In this document: positions 54,696-62,377 of the stretch, piece by piece
Numbering within the stretch: the first letter of the stretch is position 1
How the letters are laid out: each line of letters opens with the position of its first letter
Source of the DNA: JADJSS01 sp964490845
GTDB lineage: Bacteria > Bacteroidota > Bacteroidia > Chitinophagales > JADIYW01
DNA length: 64,000 nt
Assembly (NCBI GenBank): GCA_964490845.1
Contig: CAZBED010000006.1
Location: forward strand, 1 to 64,000
Reading direction: 5' to 3'
Notes under the pieces: model-generated
What the model was told of the DNA's origin: nothing
Seen by the model: the letters and a program-made list of their open reading frames with translations, nothing else
The model's database searches: none
Translations under genes and position numbers: made by a program

Positions 54696-55676
54696 ATGTC
54701 AGTCCATTCTGTAATAAGAAGATTTTTGTTACCATCCTGTGTTCTGTGGAGTATTGTCACTTGCTATGCGCAGATACAGTCCGGTACATCGCATTATATG
54801 TTTAATCCTCAAATGACCAATCCGGCTTTTTACGGGAACAGAGACGGAATTAATTTTACAGCGAATTACCGCCATCAATGGGCAAAACTGGAGGGGCAAC
54901 CCAAAACAATAAATATTGCCGTCGATGCACGGCTGCCCCAGGCGCATGGCGGAATCGGGCTGGTGGTATCAAATGATATGCTGGGAGCATTTACCAATAC
55001 TTCATTTAGGGTAGGATATGCGTTCATTCAGCCGGTGAGGGATAAAATCACGATAGGCATTGCCCTGAGCGCTGGTGCCACCTTTTCCAAATTAGATGGC
55101 ACAAAATTGATTACTCCACAGGGTAATGGGTCAGGCTTAAATGACGACTTGCTGTCCGGTCAGGTACAGAGAAGCATTCGTCCGGATTTAACAGTCGGAA
55201 TATCATTGATTTGCAAGTATTTAGAAGCCGGTATTGCGTATAGTAACCTGATTAATGCGAAAGATAAGTTTAAAGGTGAAGTCGGCACCCTTCGCCCCAG
55301 ATACGGTGGGGTTTTTCAGGTATATGTCGGCAGCAAAATTAAAATCGCTAAAGATTTCAGTGTCAAACCTTCCTTTTCTCTGATAACCGATTTCAAAGAA
55401 TTTCAGACCGATATCAGCTTTTTGGCAGGGTACAAGGAATATGCAATGCTTGGAATAAACGTCAGGGGGTACAATAAAAAGTCTTTTGAATCGTTATCTC
55501 CAGTACTGAGCGTGAGTCCGGTAAAGAATTTCAATGTTATTTACAGCTATGATGTATCGTTAAATAAACTTAATAAAGTTAACAGCGGTTCACACGAGAT
55601 AACCCTGAACTATCTGTTGCCTAACAAAAAACTCTACAAAAACCCAAAAATGATCAATAATCCACGGTTTTTGTAA
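54696..55676 (+). CDS. porP: PorP/SprF-family type IX secretion protein
   Basis: The 326-residue product has a signal peptide (FLLPSCVLWSIVTCYAQ) and the PorP/SprF signature HYMFNPQMTNPAFYGNRDGINFTANYRHQWAKLEGQPKTINIAVDARLP, followed by a barrel-like region. PorP proteins join type IX components at the outer membrane and bind type B cargo. Position directly before gldKLMN marks it as the locus PorP rather than a dispersed SprF paralogue. ATG 54696 is chosen over TTG 54642. Confidence 0.92.
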   Translation: MSVHSVIRRFLLPSCVLWSIVTCYAQIQSGTSHYMFNPQMTNPAFYGNRDGINFTANYRHQWAKLEGQPKTINIAVDARLPQAHGGIGLVVSNDMLGAFTNTSFRVGYAFIQPVRDKITIGIALSAGATFSKLDGTKLITPQGNGSGLNDDLLSGQVQRSIRPDLTVGISLICKYLEAGIAYSNLINAKDKFKGEVGTLRPRYGGVFQVYVGSKIKIAKDFSVKPSFSLITDFKEFQTDISFLAGYKEYAMLGINVRGYNKKSFESLSPVLSVSPVKNFNVIYSYDVSLNKLNKVNSGSHEITLNYLLPNKKLYKNPKMINNPRFL

Positions 55677-55739
55677 AAAGAATATTAAAAAATGGCACTA
55701 AATGCCAATTCAGATATACAAGGAAAGATTTTTTTTTAT

Positions 55740-55747
55740 TATTTTTA
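55740..55747 (+). promoter_or_regulatory. Possible promoter -7 box for gldK
   Basis: TATTTTTA (one mismatch) lies 32 nt before the gldK ATG. A short TGGCA...TGCCA hairpin (55693-55707 region) precedes it, so gldKLMN may have its own transcript besides read-through from porP. Confidence 0.35.
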
Positions 55748-55779
55748 CATTTTCAAGGAATAAAACGTAAACAACTAAG

Positions 55780-57069
55780 ATGAATAAATTTAGATTTTCG
55801 CTAATTGCGGTAATAGCAGTGCTTTTAGCTAGTTGTAAAAGTAGCGGAACAGACGGGCAGCTGATAGGTGCTCAGGACCGGCCAAAATGGGATAATAATC
55901 TATTACCTTACGGGATGATTTATGTGCCATCAGGTGTATTTCATGCAGGTCCATCCGATCAGGATGTCAATTATGCATTTAATACTAAAATGATGCAAAT
56001 GTCCATAGTAGGTTTCTATATGGATGAAACAGAAATTACCAATAACGAATACCGCCAGTTTGTAGAATACGTCAGAGATTCTATCGCACATCAGATGTTG
56101 GGTGGCGACCACCTGAAAGAAGGTGAAAATGGCAAACAGGCCATCAATTGGGATATGCCTATTGATATTGACTGGCAAACCGGTACAAGCGTTACGGAAG
56201 AAGGTTCGCAGTTAGAGCCTATGTTCTATTCTGAAGCAGACAGAATCAACGGCGTAAAAGAAGTAGATCCTCGCAAACTGATGTATGAATATACATGGTT
56301 CAAATGGAAAGAAGCTGCTCAGCGTGAAAACATGAACAAGCCGAGAAGCCAGTTCATGGAGAAAAAGAAAATCAGTATCTATCCGGATGAAATGGTTTGG
56401 ATCAGAGACTTCTCTTATTCCTACAATGAGCCAATGACCCGTACTTATTTCACACACCCTGCATATGATGATTATCCGGTGGTAGGTGTTACCTGGGATC
56501 AGTGTAATGCTTTCTGTGCCTGGAGAACAATTATGTGGAATAATTTCAGATTGTCTAAAAAAGAAGCACCGCTTGACCAATTCCGTTTGCCAACAGAATA
56601 TGAATGGGAATATGCAGCTCGTGGTGGCAGAAATTTATCACCCTATCCTTGGGGTGGCCCTTACATCCGCAATACTAAAGGCTGTTTGTTAGCCAACTTT
56701 AAACCTGGAAGAGGAAACTATCCGGAAGACGGTGGTTTTTACACTGTTAATGCCAAATCTTACTGGCCAAATGACTACGGCTTATATAATATGGCAGGAA
56801 ACGTGGCAGAATGGACGTCTACCGCTTATGAAGATGATGCGGTGGCGTTTATCCATGACAAACAACCTGACTTCAGATACGATGCCAAAGCTGACGAACC
56901 TAACGTTATGAAACGCAAGGTAATCAGGGGTGGTTCATGGAAAGATATCGCATATTTCTTGCAATGCGGTACTAAATCTTATGAATATCAGGACTCCGCT
57001 AAATCCTATATCGGTTTCAGATGCTTATTGCCATTTATGGGAAGAGCAATGAATGATTTCGGAAAATAA
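55780..57069 (+). CDS. gldK: Type IX secretion/gliding lipoprotein GldK (PorK)
   Basis: GldK forms, with GldN, the periplasmic ring under the outer membrane in the type IX system. The 429-residue protein has a lipoprotein signal (LIAVIAVLLASC, Cys19) and a formylglycine-generating-enzyme-like (sulfatase-modifying) fold: YVPSGVFHAGPSD, FYMDETEITNNEYRQFV, RLPTEYEWEYAARGG, NMAGNVAEWTS and IRGGSWKD. The fold is structural in this family. It is followed by gldL, gldM and gldN in the usual order. Confidence 0.95.
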   Translation: MNKFRFSLIAVIAVLLASCKSSGTDGQLIGAQDRPKWDNNLLPYGMIYVPSGVFHAGPSDQDVNYAFNTKMMQMSIVGFYMDETEITNNEYRQFVEYVRDSIAHQMLGGDHLKEGENGKQAINWDMPIDIDWQTGTSVTEEGSQLEPMFYSEADRINGVKEVDPRKLMYEYTWFKWKEAAQRENMNKPRSQFMEKKKISIYPDEMVWIRDFSYSYNEPMTRTYFTHPAYDDYPVVGVTWDQCNAFCAWRTIMWNNFRLSKKEAPLDQFRLPTEYEWEYAARGGRNLSPYPWGGPYIRNTKGCLLANFKPGRGNYPEDGGFYTVNAKSYWPNDYGLYNMAGNVAEWTSTAYEDDAVAFIHDKQPDFRYDAKADEPNVMKRKVIRGGSWKDIAYFLQCGTKSYEYQDSAKSYIGFRCLLPFMGRAMNDFGK

Positions 57070-57135
57070 TCGTAATACTAAATATTTATACTAAACGTTT
57101 AATCATTAATAACTAACCAACTAAATCAAAGTTTT

Positions 57136-57930
57136 ATGGCAACACCATTCTTAAGATCAAAACTTTTTAAAAACGGGAAAAACTTCCTCTTCGGTATTGG
57201 AGCATCAATAGTAATTATGGGTGCATGGGCGAAAATCTTACACTTATCTTTTGCTAATACAGCATTAACTGTGGGTTTGATTACTGAGGCGATAATATTT
57301 GCAGTTTCTGCTTTTTCTCCGCCAGAACCGGATTACTACTGGGAAAAATACTACCCTGGACTGGATGACTACGAAGGAGCAGGCGGTCCTACACCGGGTG
57401 CAGGCGCAGGAAAATCTATTTCTGCTTCTATGGATAAAATGTTGGATGCCGCTAAGGTAGACCAAAATCTGGTTACTCGTTTTGGCGACAACCTGCGTCA
57501 TTTTGCAGATAATGTAAGCAAATTAGGAAATTTGGCAGATGCTACGGTTGCTTCCAATGATTTCGCACAATCAGCTAAAGCGGCAGCTTCTTCTTTGACA
57601 GGTGTTAAAGATTCATTTGCCAGCGCAGCGGAAGGTATGAGCAAACTGGCAGCTGCATCCGGTGATGCAGGCCAATACCATGCACAGGTACAAAGTGCTA
57701 CCAAAAATCTGGCAGCATTAAACGCAGTGTATGAAATGGAATTACAAGACACGAATACACACCTGAAAGCGATGAACAAATTCATCGGAAACTTAACCAC
57801 AGCGATTACTAATCTGGAAGGTTCTTTATCGGATACCGAGAAATACAAAGCTCAGATGAGTGGATTGGCAGGTAATTTAGAAAAATTAAACCACGTTTAC
57901 GGAAATATGCTTTCAGCAATGAGATCATAA
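57136..57930 (+). CDS. gldL: Type IX secretion/gliding motor protein GldL (PorL)
   Basis: GldL is the inner-membrane stator-like partner of GldM in the proton-driven motor of the type IX system. The 264-residue protein has two membrane helices (about 15-35 and 42-60) separated by a short loop, with Glu51 inside the second helix (LITEAIIF), a position type involved in proton coupling. A long helical cytoplasmic domain follows. The Gly/Pro/Ala linker (about 80-95) leads into a coiled-coil region rich in Ala and Leu. Confidence 0.93.
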   Translation: MATPFLRSKLFKNGKNFLFGIGASIVIMGAWAKILHLSFANTALTVGLITEAIIFAVSAFSPPEPDYYWEKYYPGLDDYEGAGGPTPGAGAGKSISASMDKMLDAAKVDQNLVTRFGDNLRHFADNVSKLGNLADATVASNDFAQSAKAAASSLTGVKDSFASAAEGMSKLAAASGDAGQYHAQVQSATKNLAALNAVYEMELQDTNTHLKAMNKFIGNLTTAITNLEGSLSDTEKYKAQMSGLAGNLEKLNHVYGNMLSAMRS

Positions 57931-57978
57931 TCAAATCATCAGCTGTAATTAATTGTTAACCTAAGTAAATTGTAAAAT

Positions 57979-59514
57979 ATGTCAATTCCAAAGGAAAACA
58001 GGCAGCAGATGATTAACTTAATGTATCTGGTGTTAACCGCACTCCTTGCATTAAACGTCTCTGCTGAAATCCTGAATGCATTCCGAACCATCAATAACAG
58101 TCTTGAAAGTTCTAACGGACTGTTAGATATAAATACCAAAGTAAGCTATAGCGCATTTGGTGCAAAAAAATTGAAAGAGCCTGGAAATATGGAAATTCCT
58201 AAATACCAGGAAAGAGCTGATAAAGTAATGGCAGCATCCAGAAGCCTTCAGGATTATATTAAAGGCCTTCAGGAGGGTATTATTAAAGAAGCTGGCGGAC
58301 CGGGTGAAGAAGGGGCGCTGATGAAACGTCAGGATGACCTGGATGCTTCTACCCGTTACTTTATCGAAGACAATAAAAAAGGATACGAACTTAAAAAGAA
58401 AATTGAAGAGTTTCAGGCTGCCTATGGGGCATTAATAGACACTGCCGATGTGCCTGTGGTAACTGCAAAACTTCCATTGTCTACCAAACCTCAAAAGCCG
58501 GGCGCAGACTGGGCAAGAGATAATTTCTTCCAAATGCCTCCGATTGCATCTTTGACTATGTTGACGAAAGTAATGTCAGATGTTAAGTCTACAGAAGGAT
58601 TACTGGTGGGTTATTTCTTCTCCAAGATTGGTAGTTCAGAGGAATTAAAACCGGATGAAATTGTATTTAACGCATTCTCCGCTCAAATTACTTCTCCTTC
58701 CGCGTATATCCTGCAAGGTGAAACATTTGAAGCGAATGTGTTCTTAGCGGCTACCAGCTCTAAAAATGACAACGTTTCCGTTAGCGTGAACGGTCAAGGG
58801 CTACGTCCGGATGATAAAGGTATTGCGCATTACAAATCTTCTCCTGGTGTGGGTGAATATGAGTTAAAAGGAAGCATATCCCTGAAGAATCCTAAAACGA
58901 ATGCTGTGACCAACTATCCGTTACCTCCGTTTAAATACACTGTTGCCGCTCCTTTTGCTACGGTATCTCCGACCAAAATGAATGTATTCTATATTGGTGT
59001 AGATAACCCGGTACAAATTTCTGCAGCAGGTGTTTCTGCCAGTAAATTAAATGTTACTATGGACAATGGAAGCATTTCAGGAAGCGGTGGAAATTATACC
59101 GTTCGTGTGACTACTCAGGGAAAAACAAATGTTAATGTAAGTGCAAACGGCAAAAGCTACGGCGCATTTCCATTCCGTATAAAATTAATCCCTAACCCGA
59201 TTGCCAAAGTTTCAGGTATGCCGGGCGGCAGAATCAATGCGGCGGTTTGGAAAGCTCAGAAAGGGGTTGTTGCGGATTTGGAAAACTTCGATTTCGATGC
59301 CAAATTTGAAGTATTGAGTTTCAATATGTTCTATCAGCCGAAATTGCAAGACCCGGGTATTGCATCTGCAACCGGACCATATTTCAGTGCAGCTATGCAG
59401 GCATTTGTTTCTAAAGCAAAACCAGGAGATATTTTCTACATTGAGGAGATTAAAGTGAAAGGACCGGATGGTTTATCACGTAAGATTCCGGGTATTGCCT
59501 TTAAAATAGATTAA
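57979..59514 (+). CDS. gldM: Type IX secretion/gliding motor protein GldM (PorM)
   Basis: GldM spans the periplasm and links the motor to the GldK/GldN ring. The 511-residue protein starts with the conserved KENRQQMINLMYLVLTALLALNVSAEIL, a single membrane helix (about 10-31) with a basic residue just before it. A helical domain D1 (to about 215) and beta-rich domains D2-D4 (about 220-511) follow. The order gldL-gldM-gldN with 48 and 17 nt gaps supports one operon. Confidence 0.95.
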   Translation: MSIPKENRQQMINLMYLVLTALLALNVSAEILNAFRTINNSLESSNGLLDINTKVSYSAFGAKKLKEPGNMEIPKYQERADKVMAASRSLQDYIKGLQEGIIKEAGGPGEEGALMKRQDDLDASTRYFIEDNKKGYELKKKIEEFQAAYGALIDTADVPVVTAKLPLSTKPQKPGADWARDNFFQMPPIASLTMLTKVMSDVKSTEGLLVGYFFSKIGSSEELKPDEIVFNAFSAQITSPSAYILQGETFEANVFLAATSSKNDNVSVSVNGQGLRPDDKGIAHYKSSPGVGEYELKGSISLKNPKTNAVTNYPLPPFKYTVAAPFATVSPTKMNVFYIGVDNPVQISAAGVSASKLNVTMDNGSISGSGGNYTVRVTTQGKTNVNVSANGKSYGAFPFRIKLIPNPIAKVSGMPGGRINAAVWKAQKGVVADLENFDFDAKFEVLSFNMFYQPKLQDPGIASATGPYFSAAMQAFVSKAKPGDIFYIEEIKVKGPDGLSRKIPGIAFKID

Positions 59515-59531
59515 TAGTATTATAATTAGAT

Positions 59532-60500
59532 ATGAAAATGCAATTAAAAAATAGTTTATTGTTCGGCTCCCTGCTTATGCTGGCAGTGACGAACGGTAAT
59601 GCTCAGGGTTCTGCACCAACGGATTCAGCTTCCGTCGTTACACCGGCACCTGCTACTGAAACTACTGCGGCACCTGCTGCTTCTACTACTACAGATCCGA
59701 ATGCGTTGCCTCCGGCAGCTGCTACCTCATCTTTAGTTGAAAAAACAGAAGTGCAGAAATTGCCATGGGTTCAGGAAATTACAGGTAAACGTCTGGCTAT
59801 GGGTTATGAGCCAATCCGTGAGGCTGATGTTTTCTGGTGGAAAAATGTTTGGAGAGTAATTGACCTCAGAGAAAAAATTAACTTGCATTTCAAATGGCCT
59901 AAATCTCCTTTTATTCAGTTAATGCTGGATGCTATTCAGGGTGGAAAATGTCAGGTATATAGTGGTATGGATGATGATTTTACCGCTCCGATAGATCCAA
60001 AAGAAGCGTTAAATGTTGCAGGTGGTGGCGTTGACTCTATCTATGTTACTGACCCGGGTACCGGTATTCAAACGTTGCAAGTGGTCACTAAGGAGGTTAA
60101 CTGGAATAACGTTAATAAACTTCGTGTAAAAGAAGTGTGGTTTTTCAATAAACAGACTTCCAGAATGCAGGTTCGTATCATGGGTATCTGTCCTTTATAT
60201 GATAACTACGATCCGACTACCGGTGATTTCCGTGGAGAAGTACCTGTTTTTTGGATATACTTCCCAAGTTTGCGTCAAACGTTAGTGAACTCAGAAGCTT
60301 ACAACCCATTCCCGAATGGCGTACGTTTAAACTGGGATCAGGTTTTTGCAGAACGTTTGTTTGGCAGCTATATCTACAAGGTGGACAACGTACAGGATTT
60401 CCGTATTAAAGACTACAAATCCGGTATTGATATCTTGTATGAATCTGAAGCGAAAAAACAAGAGTTGTTTAATTTTGAACATGACCTTTGGGAATATTAA
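59532..60500 (+). CDS. gldN: Type IX secretion/gliding protein GldN (PorN)
   Basis: GldN binds GldK to form the periplasmic ring of the type IX machine. The 322-residue protein has a signal peptide (SLLFGSLLMLAVTNGNAQ), a Thr/Ala/Pro-rich linker (about 25-60) and the family core: DVFWWKNVWRVIDLREKINLHFKWP, VKEVWFFNKQTSRMQVRIMGICP and WDQVFAERLFGSYIYKVDN. It is the last gene of the plus-strand locus and ends before a bidirectional terminator. Confidence 0.94.
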   Translation: MKMQLKNSLLFGSLLMLAVTNGNAQGSAPTDSASVVTPAPATETTAAPAASTTTDPNALPPAAATSSLVEKTEVQKLPWVQEITGKRLAMGYEPIREADVFWWKNVWRVIDLREKINLHFKWPKSPFIQLMLDAIQGGKCQVYSGMDDDFTAPIDPKEALNVAGGGVDSIYVTDPGTGIQTLQVVTKEVNWNNVNKLRVKEVWFFNKQTSRMQVRIMGICPLYDNYDPTTGDFRGEVPVFWIYFPSLRQTLVNSEAYNPFPNGVRLNWDQVFAERLFGSYIYKVDNVQDFRIKDYKSGIDILYESEAKKQELFNFEHDLWEY

Positions 60501-60520
60501 TATTCCACAAATCATAAACA

Positions 60521-60553
60521 AAACGGATAGCAAAAAGCTATCCGTTTTTTATT
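60521..60553. terminator. Bidirectional terminator between gldN and uvrC
   Basis: AAACGGATAGC and GCTATCCGTTT form an 11-bp perfect stem with an AAAAA loop, with A-runs before and T-runs after. The uvrC stop codon (60538-60540) lies inside the hairpin. A 16-bp palindrome GGAATATTAATATTCC (60491-60506) covers the gldN stop. Confidence 0.85.
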
Positions 60554-62328
60554 TTATAGTAATCGGATATCAGTTTCGCTTTTGCTTTTCCGATGATTTT
60601 CTCCAATTCTTCCGGATTGGTTTTTTCAATCGTCTTTACGGAACCTAATTCCTTTAATAGCTTTTCCGCTATCTTTTCTCCGATTCCCTTTATGGCATTC
60701 AATTCAGTTTTCAGAGTATTCTTGTCTCTTTTGTTTCTGTGAAAGGTAATCCCAAACCGATGCGCCTCGTTTCGTATATGCTGAATGACTTTTAAAGTTT
60801 CAGATTTTTTATTAATGTGCAGCGGAAACGGGTCATTGGGGTAGTATATTTCTTCCAGACGTTTGGCAATGGAGATAACCTGCACCTTGTTTTCCAGTTT
60901 TAGATTCAAAATACTTTCCATAGCGGCATTCAGCTGTCCTTTTCCGCCGTCTATGACAATCAGATTCGGGAGCGGTTCCTGCTCCAGAATCATTCTGTGG
61001 TAGCGCCTGTAAACAATTTCTTTCATAGTGTCAAAATCATTGGCTCCCATAACTGTCTTAACATTGAAATGACGGTAGTCTTTTTTACTGGGTTTGGCAT
61101 TTTTAAACACGACACAGGCGGCAACAGCATTCGTTCCCTGAAAGTTGGAGTTGTCGAAACATTCTATATGTTTTGGCAATTCTTTCAGTTTCAGTTCCTC
61201 TTTCATTAATAAAAGGATACGGCTTACGGGATCCGCTTTTTGTTTTTCTTTGCCTTTTTGTTTTTGAAAGAGCGCATTGCGCTGGGCCAGTTCAACCAGA
61301 TGCTTTTTGTCTCCGATTTTCGGTACGGACAAGTGTATGGATTCATATAGTAGTTCCGTGTCAAATGGGACCAGCACTTCTTCTTTTTCAGCTGTCTGAC
61401 CTATGGTGTCAATGATAGCAAACTGCAGCAGTTCTTCTTTGGTTTCCTCCAGGTTCTTTTGCAGGGTGATCGCTTTTGTTTTTATCACGGTACCTTCATA
61501 AACATAGAGATAATTGATGAATGCTTTTTTTTCATCTTCGGTATAACCGAATACATGAAAATTACCCAGCCCCGGATTTACGACCGTTGCATCGGTAATA
61601 TATTCTTTAAGTGATTGAAGTTTTATCTTAATGATTTCCGCTTTTTCAAATTCCAGCTTTTCCGCATATTCCTGCATCTGCTGTTTTAAAACGATACGCA
61701 ACTCCTGCAGCCTTCCTTTAACTATCTTTCGTATCTGTTCTATATTGTTATCGTAATTTTCTTTACTCTGAAAACCTACACATGGCCCCAGGCAATTTCC
61801 TATATGATATTCCAGACATACCTTAAATTTTTGAGACTTTATATTTTTTTCACTAAGCGGCAAAGAACAGCTGCGTATGGGATAAAGTTTTTTTATCAGC
61901 TCTAAAATAGAACGAACGTGATGGATGGAAGTGTAGGGCCCGAAATATTCAGCACCGTCATTTTCGTATTTTCTGGTGAAAAAAACGCGGGGATATGGTT
62001 CATTGACGATTTTTATGTACGGAAAAGATTTGTCATCTTTCAAAAGAATATTGTACCTCGGCTGAAATTCTTTTATCAGGGCATTTTCCAGCAATAAAGC
62101 ATCCTTTTCAGTGGGAACAATGGAATATTCAATCGTGTGAATCTTTCGAACCATCAGCTGGATGCGAAATGAATGATCTTTATTTATGAAATATGAGGTA
62201 ACTCTGTTTTTCAGGTTTTTTGCCTTTCCGATATAAAGCAGTCTACCTTCCTTGTCGTAATAGCGATAAACCCCCGGATGTTTCGGCAGATTTTTAATGA
62301 TGGCTTCCAAAGAGGGTTGTTCCGACAT
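60538..62328 (-). CDS. uvrC: Excinuclease ABC subunit C
   Basis: UvrC makes both incisions in nucleotide excision repair. The 596-residue protein has the GIY-YIG domain at the N-terminus (GVYRYYDKEGRLLYIGKAKNLKNRV), a UvrB-binding UVR motif (about 205-240; ILKQQMQEYAEKLEFEKA), the RNase-H-like endonuclease domain (ECFDNSNFQGTNAVAACVVF, VIDGGKGQLNAA) and C-terminal helix-hairpin-helix repeats (LNAIKGIGEKIAEKLL). The full-length plan is present. Confidence 0.97.
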   Translation of the reverse strand: MSEQPSLEAIIKNLPKHPGVYRYYDKEGRLLYIGKAKNLKNRVTSYFINKDHSFRIQLMVRKIHTIEYSIVPTEKDALLLENALIKEFQPRYNILLKDDKSFPYIKIVNEPYPRVFFTRKYENDGAEYFGPYTSIHHVRSILELIKKLYPIRSCSLPLSEKNIKSQKFKVCLEYHIGNCLGPCVGFQSKENYDNNIEQIRKIVKGRLQELRIVLKQQMQEYAEKLEFEKAEIIKIKLQSLKEYITDATVVNPGLGNFHVFGYTEDEKKAFINYLYVYEGTVIKTKAITLQKNLEETKEELLQFAIIDTIGQTAEKEEVLVPFDTELLYESIHLSVPKIGDKKHLVELAQRNALFQKQKGKEKQKADPVSRILLLMKEELKLKELPKHIECFDNSNFQGTNAVAACVVFKNAKPSKKDYRHFNVKTVMGANDFDTMKEIVYRRYHRMILEQEPLPNLIVIDGGKGQLNAAMESILNLKLENKVQVISIAKRLEEIYYPNDPFPLHINKKSETLKVIQHIRNEAHRFGITFHRNKRDKNTLKTELNAIKGIGEKIAEKLLKELGSVKTIEKTNPEELEKIIGKAKAKLISDYYKIKNG

Positions 62329-62365
62329 GCCTTTTATTAAAGGTACAAATTAGTATAAAATTAAG

Positions 62366-62373
62366 TAAGTTTA
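62366..62373 (+). promoter_or_regulatory. Promoter -7 box 4 nt before the last gene's ATG
   Basis: TAAGTTTA (one mismatch to TAnnTTTG), then TGCT, then ATG 62378. Confidence 0.4.
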
Positions 62374-62377
62374 TGCT

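Noticed and set aside
55693..55707. TGGCA...TGCCA hairpin between porP and gldK as a terminator
   Set aside because: The stem is only about 5 bp and the T-run starts over 20 nt later, too weak to call.
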